From the NCBI RefSeq assembly GCF_000247815.1, contig NC_021673.1:110075398-110139397 (forward strand): 64,000 bases of DNA, read 5' to 3'. A program made the position numbers and the translations under genes. Shown here in pieces: positions 1 through 13,855 of this stretch (the first letter of the stretch is position 1; every line of letters begins with the position of its first letter). The DNA comes from Ficedula albicollis (lineage: Eukaryota; Chordata; Aves; Passeriformes; Muscicapidae). Below the pieces are notes generated by a model. The model was not told the origin of the DNA, did not search any database, and saw only the letters and a program-made list of their open reading frames with translations.

Positions 1-103
1 GCGCTTTTGTGTTTTAATGACCTTCAGCTACCGGGAGGCAAAGCTGGGCTCTTAAAGGGGCCGCGCTCCCACTGGCGGCGCCGGGGAAGGGGCGGGAGAG
101 GCT

Positions 104-351
<248 letters not shown>

Positions 352-471
352 ATCCCCGAAAAAGAAAGTGCTCCGCGTGAGGAGCGGCTCTTTCGGTAGG
401 CACGGACCGCCACCGAGCTGCTACGACGCTTCGCACCTCCTCATTCCACAGTAACTTATACACAGACCAAA

Positions 472-580
472 AACAAGAAAAAAAAACCCCAAAACAACAA
501 AAAAAAATCCCAACAACCCGCAAAGCGAAGAAAAGAAAACCCAAAAACCAATCAAAACCGAAACACACACACACACACAC
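472..580. repeat. A-rich low-complexity stretch ending in a (CA)9 microsatellite
   Basis: An A/C-rich purine-skewed stretch with several A runs lies inside the otherwise GC-rich island. It ends in nine CA units at 563-580. This is simple sequence with no coding potential. Confidence 0.8.
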
Positions 581-819
581 AAAAGACTCAGGCTGTGCTT
601 GTCCGCAGCACGGCTCAGACCTCGCTAGGATGCTCCCGGGGAGCGGGCGGAGGACCCGGCCCCGCTCCCCGCCCGCCGTGCTGCCGCGACATCGCCTGCC
701 GCCGACCTCGCACCTTTAATCGGCCGCCCGGATTTCGGTCGAGGGGCTCGGGAGGAGACGGACGCTCGGGGCATTGCATCCGTGCGGCTCGGAGTCCGCC
801 CGGGAACAGCCAGTCGGCA

Positions 820-873
<54 letters not shown>
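820..873. other. Pure G run, 54 bases, between duplicated 16-bp flanks: probable assembly gap
   Basis: The 16 bases at 805-820, just before the run, recur exactly at 875-890, just after it. That is the pattern expected when two contigs that overlap by a few bases are scaffolded with a gap placed between them. The true locus probably has one copy of the 16-mer and no G run. Confidence 0.85.
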
Positions 874-874
<1 letters not shown>

Positions 875-1053
875 AACAGCCAGTCGGCAGCCGCGGCGCT
901 CGCTTGGCTTGCGGGAGCCCCGGCGAGGCTGGCTGCGGAGAGGGAGCAATAAGGACTCGGGGGCTGACGGGCGCTCCGGGCCGCCCTCTTGCTCGCTGGG
1001 GCTGCAGACCTCAGGGCAGCCGGAGGGGCCGCGGCCCCCCCGTGCCGCCGCTG

Positions 1054-1317
<264 letters not shown>

Positions 1318-1559
1318 CGGCCCGAGCCCCCCGCCCCGCTCTGCCCCCGGGAAGGCGGCGGGCTGCACGCTGCCTTCCTTACCCTTCCTTCCCGGGAAGG
1401 GTGCTTGGCCGGGCTGGGCTCGGGCAGGAGCGAGGGCATAAGCCTAGGGCCGCGCACCGCGGGGAGAGGGAGCCTGTCCCACTCGGGACGAGGTGCGTCC
1501 CCGCTGGTAGCACCCCCACTCTCCAAACCAAACTACCCCACTGAACTCCCCGTGCTATT

Positions 1560-1693
1560 ACTTAGCCGGGCCATTTCTTTTATTCGGGACGATGAAATAA
1601 ATATTCATTACGACTGCTGGCTGCACCTGAAATTATAGCCCTAATTGCAGAGCTGCTGGCCTGAGTTACCACATTTGCTGCTTACTCATCCGT
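1560..1693. promoter_or_regulatory. AT-rich, motif-dense patch inside island 1 (possible conserved element)
   Basis: Between two CpG-rich blocks lies a short AT-rich segment with several binding-site-like words. It has a CACCTG E-box at 1624-1629, a TAATTG homeodomain-type core at 1642-1647 and an ATAAATATTCAT POU-like stretch near 1598-1609. Such islands of AT-rich sequence within a CpG island are common for conserved enhancer or promoter-proximal elements. This rests on motif appearance only, since no alignment is available, so function is a guess. Confidence 0.25.
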
Positions 1694-1714
1694 AAGAATG
1701 GCTCGGGCCGGGCC

Positions 1715-1856
<142 letters not shown>

Positions 1857-2060
1857 AGAATGGCTCGGGCCGGGCCCCAGCCGCCGTGGTTCCCTTTGGG
1901 GGGGCTCGGTGCCCCCCGGTGCTGGGCGGTGCCGAGCCCCGAGGCCGCTCCCCTGGGGCAGGCACCGACGGCCACGCACGGGGACGGGGCGGCCCGGACA
2001 GCCCCAGCCGCCGCCGTCCGCGGAAACGAGGGGTGCCAAAGAAGGGATGTGCAAATTGTT

Positions 2061-2340
2061 GAGCAAATTAGCCCAATTCGAAATAAATAAGCTCTGCGGG
2101 GAGAGAGCCTGCCACTCCCGGGAAATAATTGAAGAGAAACCAGGCACTGTTATATTGATGCAAGCCTGGAGTAATTACACGGAGGTCAAAGTTGTTGCAT
2201 GCAGTACAGAAGTTGTGCTCACTCTGTAGCTTGAGAGAGGATTATGTTCCCTCTTAGCTCGATGGCACATCTATAAAATTCTGCATTTTTTTCCCTATGC
2301 ACGTGAGAGGATATAAATTAGGGGTGTTCTCCCTTGTCAT
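2061..2340. promoter_or_regulatory. Unique AT-rich island shore, possible regulatory element
   Basis: Just outside island 1 the sequence turns AT-rich but keeps recognisable binding words: TAATTA at 2172-2177, AGGTCAAAG at 2183-2191 (nuclear-receptor half-site or TCF/LEF-like) and the palindrome GCATGC at 2197-2202. The word GCAAATT occurs twice within 15 bases near 2051-2069. No repeat family is recognised. A conserved shore element is possible but not demonstrated. Confidence 0.2.
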
Positions 2341-4660
2341 ATCTGTAACCTAATCCTGAAACAAAGTCTCAAAGACCTTCCCATGAGATGGAGCAGATGC
2401 TGAAACAGATAGCTAAAAGAAACAATACTCTGTTGTGGTCAAAAGCTAAATGCCCCAGACAAGCTCCTTTTAGGAGCTATTAGAACCCACCCTAGAAGAC
2501 AGAAAACTGCAGGGCTTGCAGCTTAAACTTTTTTACAGAGATTATTTTTCTTTATTGTTCCCGTAAATTATAAAAATTACGTGATCGACATTGAGCTTTG
2601 ATTCTGTCTTAAGACCGTGGATCCAACTTTTTTTTAAAAGACCTTTTCAGAGCCGTATGAGTGCAAAAGGTAATTGAATATTTTTTTAACTTTAAAAAAG
2701 ACGAACACCAGGTTGACAGCTTCTGTACTTGGATGTTCATTTAATCACCATTTTCTGATTACAGGAGGTGAACTATGCTGACAGACTTGCAGATGAATAT
2801 GCAGCCCAGTATACGAATAGTAAGTATAAAGGACATAAAGAACTTGCAGTGAGGTTGGAGGGGAAAAATGTATACGGAGCATCTGTATTACACACATCAA
2901 CTGGAAGCACCTCAGCAGCCAGGGGGAATTCGGAGAGTGGCAAGTGAGGTGTTCAGAGTGCTGCAGGTGCCCATGACTGGGAAGACACATGCATAAGTTA
3001 TATACCTGTACAATCTATATGCATATAGGTAAGTTAATCACATGTTTTACCTTGCCTATCTGTCTGTGTTCCTAAAAATAGCATTTAGCCCAGCCAGTTG
3101 TATTCCAGAAGTTTAAATCCTATTGTTCAAGCTCTCCAGTTAGATAAGGTAATCAAACTGCATTCCAAAACTGACAGAGTTGCACAAGGTTGTCTAATGT
3201 GAGCTGGCGTATAACATTAAACTTACATCCACTCCACCCTCCATGTCACTAATCAGAGGTTTACCCTGCTGAGAGCTCTGTGCAGGCATAGACAGCATTT
3301 TGCATTCTCCCCTAGGACTCAAGGTTTGAGGCTGATTCTCAAATAGGTCCTGTCCGCACTTGGAGAATACATTTTATTACTGCTGTCAGTAAAGAAGATG
3401 TGATACCCACAGAACACTAATAATGGACTGGCCTCACTAAGGATTATCCTTACGTGTACTTGGAGATCAGTTCATATGCCACAGAATGAGCGTGCCAGTT
3501 TAAAAACCAAAACAACCTTCTCCATGAGTCAGTTGGTTTACAATAAAGGTAGTGCTTGTTACCACGTTAGCAAATAGTTTCAGGTCTTTCTTCACTTCTT
3601 TTTTTAAGCTACTCCTGCCCCTGGCCTCGCTCCTGGCAAGCAGAGAGCTTGCTAGAGTTGTGTTCTCTGACAATCGGCTATTGTGCTAAAGCTTTCCACT
3701 GCCTAATTCTCCTTCAGACTAACACGATCTACTTCTCCTGTAGCCTCTGTAAGTGGTTATTTCACTTACAGACACCTAAACCTTCATGCTTCGGTGAGTG
3801 TTGGTACGTATTTCATCATGAGGCTTCACGAGGAACTAAACTGGAATACCCCCAAAAGCCAAGAAACAAATAAAAACGATTGGGTCGGTTTGCTTCTCAG
3901 GATCCTGTCTAGGCATCTAGAAAAGTTTATTTAAAAAACAGGGCTGAAAAAAAGCTTGTGGGTGTACCCTAATGCTGGCCACCTGGCATTTTTTAAAGAA
4001 AATAACTTTTTCTCCACGTACACTTTTACTGTTAGTTGAAATACAATAAACATTTTCTTTAAATGTCTTTATACATTTTCTAAACACAAGATGTTTTCAC
4101 TGTAGAGGCAGGCTATGTGGAAATTGGTATGAGAAATCCATATTGACACTAGAGAACTAGAAGGCAAATAACACTTGGGACTCTTGGAAAATTCACTTAG
4201 GGAAAAAGCATGTCCTAGAAATCCTTCTCCCACCCAGAAACATGCAATTTTGAGATAAGCTTTTTTAGCATTTCAGAACTGTCACTTCAAATGCTAATTC
4301 CATTTTTATTTTACTCTGTTATTTTTGTATATGATATTTCTAGTTGTTTCATTGCTTCTTCATACTAGGGACAGCTAATGCTAACATGCAGTGTGCTATA
4401 ACAGATTTTAAATCGCCTTTATTTTCTTTTTTTCCCCCTTTTTAAAGCATCTCCCATCTGTGTGGCAATGAAACAGCTTCATATAACTCAACAAAGGAGA
4501 CATTGATTTAGTAAAGTGAGGATGTATCCATCAGCACTAAGTTGCAGCTGTTCTTAATGGATTTTAAAATACAAAAACTATTTCACCTCTTAGATTGTCA
4601 TATTATGAAATGTTAGTAGTAGTTGCGCATATCAAAGCACCAGCTACCACCCAAACCTTG
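2341..4660. other. Unique AT-rich non-coding DNA
   Basis: No gene, transposon or tandem repeat is recognised. The only notable item is a 55-base segment at 2765-2819 bounded by an ACAG acceptor and a GTAAGT donor, discussed as a finding. Open frames here are under 85 codons and look random. Confidence 0.6.
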
Positions 4661-5120
4661 TGAAACATGAAGGCAGCATCAAGCCAGCCCCCTTTCAGAC
4701 CTCCCCGGTGCCAGTTGAAAGCCTATTTCCCCAGTATGCTCCTATTTTTGTTTCTTCCCGCAGGTATTTGCCGTTACTCGCTCACTGTTTTGTTTTGTTT
4801 TGATTTTTTTTTTTATCCTTTTACTAAAGCAATATTTCTGCTGCCGAGGCCGCGATTTGTTTCCCGATTGCTTTGTTTTCAAAGTAAACCAGAGAAAACC
4901 CGAGTCATCATCTTTGTAAGAAAGCACACATTCAGTGCTTGGCAAATTACAAGGCAGGACTTCGCAAATCACCTTTATTTTCAGTGTCAAGCAGCTGGAG
5001 CATTTTTGCTTCCAAAAATATAGAAGAGCTATGTTGTCAGACAGCCTGGAGAGAGGCAGGTAATAAATTGCATTGTGCTGCATAAAGGTTTTAAGGGTCT
5101 TTTAAAATGTGTTGGAGGTA
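4661..5120. promoter_or_regulatory. CpG-retaining unique patch, possible conserved element or non-coding exon
   Basis: This patch keeps several CpG dinucleotides (near 4760, 4850-4865, 4900 and 4965) in AT-rich surroundings, which suggests function or low methylation. It also holds splice-like sites on the + strand: an acceptor ending in CCGCAG at 4763, another ending in TTTTCAG at 4984, and a GGAG|GTAAGT donor with its GT at 5118. A 4985-5117 exon would have stops in every frame except for a short one ending near the donor, so it would be non-coding. The small open frames at 4667-5023 (+) and 4742-5083 (-) show no known domain. Confidence 0.2.
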
Positions 5121-5372
5121 AGTTGCCAGGAGATACATTAATGCTTTTATTTAGCTGTATTTCAGTTTGTGTTTGTCTTTGCTTCTCTGGTGTTGAGGGC
5201 ACTCAAAACAAATTGGCCGGTCTGTGAGGCACAGTGGTAGCTGGTTAAAGTTGCTCTAGTGGTTGTCTGATCATTTCTATGAACTACTGACACCAAGCAA
5301 CCTGCTGTGTTAGTGGCACAAAGTTTGCTCTCCACGGAGGGAGAAAGAGCTCTTTCTAACCAAGCTGATAAT

Positions 5373-5489
5373 TGGTTATTTTTTATTCCTTCTCAACTGA
5401 GTCCTTACATTATACATGAAGGTGAGGGAACTGGTTAGTTTTTATTCCTTCTCAACCGAGTCCTTACATTATACATGAAGGTGAGGGAA
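5373..5489. repeat. Two-copy tandem duplication, 59-bp unit
   Basis: The segment 5373-5430 is repeated at 5432-5489 with a 59-base offset. I count two substitutions between the copies. The high identity implies a recent duplication. Nothing about the unit suggests coding or a transposon. Confidence 0.9.
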
Positions 5490-8400
5490 ATTTAGAAGCA
5501 ACAAGCCAGTAAGTTAAGAAAGGGAGCTCCAAAGAGAGAGATCCCTGTGAAACCACAAAGCTTATTTGTTGTAGGTCTAAGTACAAGTTTTCACTTCATG
5601 CAGTGTTTTAAGTACTATGTAATAGAACATAACTTTATGCTGTATTGGATATGGAGTTGTTGAAATCCTATTTTCTAATCATAATCTTCCAGTAAAAGTT
5701 TATTTTGAACTATGAGTTCAGGCTGGAAGTCACACTGGGCTGGATGAGGTCTAGAAACACAGGGAAGAACTACTAGTTATATGATAACAAGGTCTGGCTA
5801 AGAAAACTCCTTAAACATTCCTAAAAGAAAAAAAGGGGAAAAAACAAACCAAAAACAAATCCAAACAAGAATGTAATATAATGAGGCTCTGAAGAAGTGC
5901 ACTTTCCAACTTGTTTCTGTACCATATGGATTTTATCTTGGTTCGTTTTACCATCCCCATTGCATGACCCAAAGTTTCTGTGTTGCCATGAGCTGTGCTG
6001 AGCACTGATTCCTGCACAGGGCCACAGGCAGAGCTTTACACCCATGCAACTTATACCAGGCTTTTCTCAGAGCATGGGGTCCTCAAGGGACAGGACAACA
6101 GCTGGCCTACAGCCCAGCATGGAAAAGGGAATCTTCTTTTGACCGTCAACTAGTGGCTCTAAAGCCTCTTGATACCATGAATTCACTGTCAATATACTTT
6201 TGTTTTGATTTAGTGACTGAAATAAACTGATTATTCCCCTTTTCCACCAGTATTATGTCTGTGTCATCATGAATTTGGAAATTCCCTTTCAGGTATTTAT
6301 GTAGCAAAAGCCCCAGTACCAATGGTCTGTCTTCTTGGATTTTCTTTTCTCAATTGAGTTATCTCAGCTGTGTTGACACAAACCCAATTTAAGCAACTTT
6401 TGAGTTGCGAGAGTTCAAAGGAAGCCCACAGAGGGTGTAAACATACTGCTAAACTGTGTCAGAGCCCTGCTCAGGCTGTCACCCAGACCCACCTTTCCAT
6501 TGCTGTTGAATTTTAAGTTACACTAACTTGTAAAGCAGCATTCAAGTAGAAGGGAATAAATTCATAGGTCATATGAAACAAGAGTACTGGAATAAAAAAA
6601 GTACAGCAATCTTTACTGCCAGACCAAATCACCTCCTTTATCAGGGTGATTTAATTCATACAAAGAAAAAAAACAGTAGAGCATGTGGCAGAATATTAAA
6701 AAATAATGAAAGTTCTTTATGCAAAACCACTTGCATTAATTAAGTGTTCCTCCTGAATCTGTCTTCAGATGAAGCTGGGGGAAAAGCCTCAGGGAACTGT
6801 CAGGACTTTTGTTTGAGGTTTAAAGCTGGAGGCCATAAAGGACCTTTCAGTTTGCACCTGCGTTTTGCTGCATTTTAAGTTATAGAGAATAAAGCCTGGG
6901 AAAGTAGAAAACCTGAAATGATTCAGAGAAAATATAAAGAAAATTGATAAAGTTTAGTGAAAAAGACTGGATATATTGGATGTACCTCTCTTTTTTCAGC
7001 ATCAGGTAATAAAACAGATGAAAAATACCTTCTAGCATCTGGTAAGCATCAGTATTTTGTAAGAGTTTGGCATTAAAAAACCCCAACAAACCACTTCTGC
7101 AACTGTTGAGAATGCAAAGCTTTTTTTTGTCCATCCCTGAATTATACTGTGCTTTGAATAACCATGCTTTTTCTATCCATGAAAGGTTGAGCTAGCTTTC
7201 TTATTTGAAGATCAAGGCTAAAACTCAGTTTCTCTTTACAGAATGAAAGGTATCATCAAATAAATTAAAATAATCTAAAAAATCCTAGAGCCAAGACTGC
7301 ACATTCATGAACTGAATTATACAACTACAAGCAGGTAGTTATTTACTAGTAAAGACCCTGCTTTTAGTAGAAATGAGCATTGTTAAAATAAGCAAGAGAA
7401 AAATTACAAGGTCTTCCTTTGCCTTGGACAAAACAAGGTCACATTTGCAATTTGCAGTGCTTGATCTCTCCGTTAGCAATCTTGGCAAAGGTTTATCAAG
7501 TTATTCTGAATAATTTCCTTCAAGTTATGAGTGTGTCACTTGGTCTGTTATGGACTTGTTCCTTCAGTTTACTCTGCTGTTTACCTGTGAATTGTCACAC
7601 TCGTTCTTGCTGATGGGTGTCAAAAGAAAAAAAGAATAAAGCAGTGTTTAAAATCAAAGCTTCAGTGTGGAAGGATATAAAGTGTGAAATCCAGACCCAT
7701 TGCTTTCATTCTGGCTTTAGTGATCATAGAAACCTGCTGTAGGGCAGGACTAATCTGCCAGAAAATTATTATTGAGCCCTGGTAACTCAGATATATGTGC
7801 AGACTTGAAAACCTTGTTCTTTGTGCCAACTCCAGGTCCTACAAGAACCTCACACGGCATCCTCCACCTGGCTCAGAAATACACTGTGTTCCACCGTAAA
7901 GAGGAGGAAGTTTGTTAATTCCCAAGCAGCTGTGAACAATTTAATCTCTCTCCAAACAGCCCAGCATCCTATTCCAATTGAGAGTTTCTTGAGGGATGGA
8001 TAGTTTGAAGAGCTGGTGAGAGATAATAGGGTCTTTCTTTCAATTCCATTCCTATGGATTTGGCCTCAGCAGAACAATCTTGATAACAGGGGCTGCCAAA
8101 TCTCAGAGCATCACAGTATTTGGTTGGAGTTTCCTCCTCCATATGCTGGAACTGAGAGGTTTAAAATTAGCCATTGGCAGACAACTTTGAAACCTTGAAT
8201 TACTGGTCTGTAAATACTTGGAAATCAGGTGGCGAGCCACAGTTTTGTATTTTTAGGAAGAAGAAATCCCTGCAATTTTAATATATGATTAAGATTTTAT
8301 TCTGAACACTGGTGGTTGAAACTCCTGGGATTTCCCAGATGAAATTGCCTCTGAGAACTGAGCTGACAACTTGAATTGGTTTTCTGGACAAGTCTCTAAA

Positions 8401-11400
8401 TTACTGAATTCTTTGCCTCATGTAATTTCTTAATAAAAAAATCACCATCCAGATCCTACACAAGCCATTTTTGCTACCTCTTTGGCAATATGTTTAGAAG
8501 AGTCAAAGAATCCCAAAGAACTACTTCAAGAAATTCATACCCAGATTTCTTTCAGTTCTCAGAACCATGAACTCTTTTTGTTCTGATTATCAGAAGGTCT
8601 CTGCACTCAGAAATGGTTGTATAGATATTTAAGCCAGCTGTACATTTAAGCAGGCTTGCACCTGATATGGTTTCCATGGGAGCTGCTTGGTCCTCAGCCA
8701 TTTGCAAACATGGCTGCTTATGTAGATAATTAAATTAGAGTTAGTGAACACAGTGTTCCTCTGAACAGCTGACCTTCAGTATTTCTGGCACACTGGTAGT
8801 AGAGTGAAGGGAAATACATTCCTTCTATGGTTTATATTTCCTGTACCACATTTTTCTTTTCCTTAAGACTAGCTAGATGTGACTTTCTGGATACTTTACC
8901 AAAATCTCCTACTATTTCACTGTATTTTCAACAGTTATCCTTGGATTGTTCTGCACAACTCCAGACAGAGCATTTAATCATCTTAGTTCTTCTATTTTCA
9001 CTGGAGTTTCTGAATTTTAAAGCTTTTCTTTTGTCCAGCAAGATATGTTAGACTTGGCTTACACTAAAATGTTTCATAATACTCTCTAAGAACTAGTTTT
9101 ATTCAATCAAAGTGGTGGAGTTTAAGTACTTAGGAATGCCAGTCATACCTAAAGTGCAGAGGATGAATTATAGGAGCTTTGTAAAGCTAAATGGATCAAA
9201 GTATCTGGAAAAATTTTTAATGTTTTTTTGGGCAGGCACTGTATTTCAAAGGAAGTTGTAGATTCATTTTCTTAACCCATTGCTTCTAATGAGTTTGTCA
9301 GGTCCCAAATAGGGAGGGACAGGATTTTGGCTACTGGACTCCAGTTTGGAATGGGATGGATAGAGAGAACCGCACACACAGCTGAATAAACCAGAAAAAT
9401 CCTGATGTCCCCCTGAGGTCAGCAGCACTAATTAGCATCCACAGACAGGAAATCTGTTTGAACCTGCCTGCTTTGCTTCCTGGCTTTGGTTGCATCCAAA
9501 GTCATACAGGGAAATGATTCTGATGCTGTATGCCAGAAGCACGTGGTGGGATGCTCATGGGTTAGCCTGTCCACCCAGGACTTTTATAATCATTCTCTCT
9601 CACTGGGGTGGCTGAAATTTTGTTGTATGGAGGATACAAACCCAGAGGCCTTTTGGCTGCTCAACAAAATGAATTTAACCCTTGTAGAAGTACCTGTCTG
9701 CCTGGCTCCTAAGCTCTGTGAAGTCCAAGAAGCCTGGTACTATTCTAGGAAGTCATGGTGAGAATTCCAGCTCTCTGCAGCAGTACCAGAAACACACAGA
9801 AGCTACAAACTGCCTCCACATTGGGGAATTTTGCCAGGCCTTAATTTCTTTATACTTTCTGTCCATGAACTCTGAGCTTTCATGAAGCTTCTCCCCAGTG
9901 CCATGGACAAATGCCACTACCTCCCTTCTCTGTGCTGCTCAGAAACCCACCTGAGGCATAGGCTGCTTCTTTCTGGTTTTGTTCATGCTCTCTGAAGGAC
10001 TGCTCCATCTCTTAAGCATTCTCTAGAGCTGGATGACTGTTGATAAAACAACAAATATACATAAGTCCAATACTTTTTCAGTATGAAAATTTTTTTGGTA
10101 AATAATTTTTTGGTAAATTAGTGGAGTAATATTGGAAAGCTTATACTATTTTATCTGCTGGTCGAAAGAACAATTTTGAAATTAAGAAATAAGAAAAGTT
10201 TTCATGATTTGAAAGCTTCAGAAAAATAAAGCAACATTTTCCTCATAATGTGAATGTAAGCACTGTGGTGGCAAATATTAGCCCTACAGTAGTAGTTTCT
10301 CAAAGTCCTATGCATAAATTATTATTTTAGGAGGCAGTAGGCAAGCTATCACTTGCCTGTATGAAAGATTTATCCTTCATTTTAACCTCAGAGAGAGAAT
10401 AATTCCTCTCAATTTCTTCTGCTTTGCAGAAAGGACATGAAACAAACAGAAAATGTTGTGAATGTTCTACAATTTCAACTGGAATAAAAAAATAAACCAA
10501 AGCAAACAACGACTTCAGTTGAAAACAGACTAATGTCAATAAGGAAACCATCAAAAACAGTTGACAAAACTTCTGGCTTTGATGACACAATTGTTTTACA
10601 CAGTGCTAAAAGAGTGCATCTCTCAAGCGTGTGTAAAATATTGCCAAATCACAGAATAGTGTGCAGAAATGGACAGGGATTTTATTGTATTGGCATAACC
10701 AGTTTGACGATACTCAGCTGGATAATGGAGAACAACTTTTTATCGTGTGGAAATGACCTATTACTATAAAGCACCCATTACCTAATCCTGCAAAGTACCT
10801 CAAGAAACACTCCAAAAGCAAGAAAAGAGAATCTAAGTCCACTGGTTGCACCTGTCTTTTTGCATCCAGCCATGAAGAACATCCTTCTGTTCTGGGCTGA
10901 CACTGCCTGGGTTGACTCTGTTGAATCTGCCAACAGAATAAGGCTTAGCAAATAGACTGGGGAAAGGAGAATTCAGTCTCAGCTGTTTGCAGTCATCTGA
11001 GAGCTTCTGGTGATCCATGCCACTCTGTTTGTGTTGCTGCAAAATGCATACACCTTGGGGGAAAGTATTAGTAATCTGGGCACAAGAGCTAAAAACTTTC
11101 CGGTAGAATAATCTGAATTGCATTTTTGGCTTAGTTTCTTGATGGAAGAAATAGAAAGTCCCCTTGCTCCGTGAAACCAACCATCATTCAACTAACTATT
11201 ATATTTTTAAGTGACATTCTCAGTAAATTGCAAGGATGCCAAGACTGCTGCCGTGCCCTAATGATATATGTGAGACCTTAATGTTGATACACAGCTCAGG
11301 GTCATGAAGATTTTTTAGGAGAGAGCAGGAACTCTAGAAAATCTACCACCACATTAGCAAAATTAGCAATGTTGAGGGGAACTCTTCTTGGACTCATGAC

Positions 11401-13797
11401 AACTGGTCTGACCCATGGTGACTTGCAAAGTCATAAGAGAGAGAAGTAAAATTTCAACGTGGTAATTCCTCTTGACTAAAGACCACCCCTCTGCCAGAAA
11501 GAACCTCAATGAAACCCCACAGAAATTCAGACCAAACAGATGGCTCTTTCCTCCATTAGCATCCTGTCTTGCTCCTTTTGAACCACTGCCACTGCTGTAT
11601 CAGAGAACATTTGATACTGGGATATCAGGGCTGGGCTGGGTTAACTAAGCCACATAAGATGGAACAACAGTGAACAACAGGAAAAGGTGGGGGGATGGAG
11701 TTGTACTACAAAAGAATTTGAAATAATTACTCCCACTCAGGTTGTGCTTTCCTCCAACAATCCCTGTGTGCCCTCAAAGTTTGTAGGCAGTTAGTTAGCC
11801 AAACCTTTAGAGCACTAAAGCCTTCCTATTGTCAAACTGTCTACAATTCTCCTAAATTTTGCTGAGAGAAGCATTTAACAGAGGAAGATGTGGTCTGGTT
11901 GCCTGCAGTTTTTCCCATCAGCAGACACAGTGGATAGAAAGAGTCCCTGTAGGAGCATTCCTGTAGCCCTGATCCATTTATGTTCCTTTGGCACATGCAG
12001 GCATATTCATGAGCCCTAGATCCAAAACAGGTGAACTATTCTCAGCAGCACAACTAAATTTGAACTCTGTTGTCCCAGTGAAGGGCAGTGGTGGACATTT
12101 GTGTTCAGGGCAAGAGCACATTTGACACAAAAAAGATATGGGACAGACCTGACAGACATAAAAGGATGCTGTAGAAGCAGATTTCCTTCATCCCACAGCT
12201 GACAAGAGGTGGGATTTTCCTCTTTTCCCTCCCTTGGTGGAGGCAGCAGCAGGAGCAAGTCTCATTTTCTAGGGCTCTGGCACAGATAACGCAGACTTGG
12301 GACCAGAGCTGATTTGCTCCTCAAGGCAATCTGCTGCCCTCAGCAGCTTCTGTGTTGCTAGAGCCTCAGGTCAGCTCTGTTCAAAACCTCCAGCAACCTT
12401 CTCTCAACACAAACTCCTGCAGTCACAGGTGAAGCCTAAGCAAATTTGCTGTGCCCACAGAGGCAAGACAGGATTTTTCCTGGGACACCCGGTAAGGACT
12501 GCGAACAGTGGTGCCAAGCAGCACATATCTTGCAGTTACCTTCATCAGACAGGACCACTTCACCCCAAAGGTGGCTGAAAGTGAACAAAATGTTGGGTTG
12601 TAAGGCACACCAAGGGTTTTCTCATTTGCCATTTTCACAACTCTCTAAGGGGTACAAAACCTAGTAGTTTCTCTTTGTTCACTCCAGTTGAAGGAAACTA
12701 GAAATTTAATTTTGGTGCTACTGTCAACAGTCCAGTCTTGAGCTGGTAAATCTGGTTGATAATTATCCTGGGCCTGGGACCCTTCTTTCTTATTTTTCTA
12801 AGATAAACTCCTCAGTTTTTTCCCCTCTTCCTTGTGCATCACACCCAGTAACTGAAACAGTACACATCAGTCCCAGCTTGGACAGTGCTTCCCCTCCTCA
12901 TTCATCCTCTGCTCTCTCCAAATCATGTCATACTTTCTCCCATGCTCTCTCCTTCACCACCTGTTCTTCCTTTGGGATGAGCAGAATTACACACCCATCT
13001 GCCTTAACTGTTTCCTGCATTTCTGCTAGAAGAAATTGGGAAGATGATATTCAGAAAAAAAGCGATGCAGAAAATACACTGAATGATATGTGAAGTTACA
13101 CTGAACATGTCTTCTACAATCTCCTGCTTCTGCTTTATCTCTTCTCCTTTGCAGTCCTGTGGAAACCAGGAGGAAACCAGGAAAAAAACCACTGCATGGT
13201 TTGTTATCTTCATAGAAGGAGAAAAGAAAAACCCCTTCCACTCTGAGCTGTGATTACATCTCGCCATAGATGACTTCCCACACTTCTCTGGGAGAATCCC
13301 TGGCTGCTCTCTTGTTCCTTTGGGCCACACAAACAGCTGAACAAACAGCAGTAATATCTGTGGGAAAGACAGGATGATTCCACCCCTCTTCCTCCAAGTT
13401 TCTGCATTTTTCTGCAACCCTGCCTGCCTGCTCAGGAGGTTCCAGCTCCTCACTTTGGCACACCTTGCCCAGCAATTGTGATGCTCTAGTCAAGGTGTCA
13501 CCAAGCTCTGCAGTCCTGCCAGGACTGCTGTCCCTAGCCATGTGTGGGGGAATCTCTGTGCTTTCAGCCACATGTCCTTGCTGGTGTTTGGGTGAAACAG
13601 TGCCCAGCTCTTCTTAATCTCTAGTAACTCATGACCACATGATGTTCCAAAACAAAGCATGAAGAAAGAGATGAAGCCTGGATTATTTTTTAAACAGTGT
13701 ATTTGGGAGTAGTCATTTAACTTCTGGGTTTGAGTTTTCAGACTGCAATAATTTTCAAGTCCTGTTCTAATTTCCCTTCTCTTACTGCCTTATCCAT
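5490..13797. other. 8.3 kb of unique non-coding DNA
   Basis: No gene is recognised on either strand: all open frames are under about 120 codons, overlap each other on opposite strands and lack known domains. The only structure seen is a 13-base word repeated nearly head to tail at about 10091-10118. No CR1, LTR or SINE was recognised by eye. Confidence 0.55.
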
Positions 13798-13855
13798 TTA
13801 TCCTCCACCTCAAACATATAGGCTAATTATCCTCCATCCCAAACATAAAGGATAA
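13798..13855. repeat. Two-copy tandem duplication, 29-bp unit
   Basis: A 29-base unit beginning TTATCCTCCA at 13798 is repeated at 13827 with a few substitutions. The copies are more diverged than in the other tandem pairs of the window. Confidence 0.7.

Noticed and set aside
820..873. Direct flank copies around a G run as a target-site duplication of a mobile element
   Set aside because: The insert is pure G with no element sequence, and the duplication lengths differ (16 and 23). Contig-end overlap explains this better.
13004..13453. Minus-strand 149-codon frame with hydrophobic stretches
   Set aside because: The hydrophobic runs come from T-rich DNA on that strand. There is no family resemblance and several overlapping frames exist.
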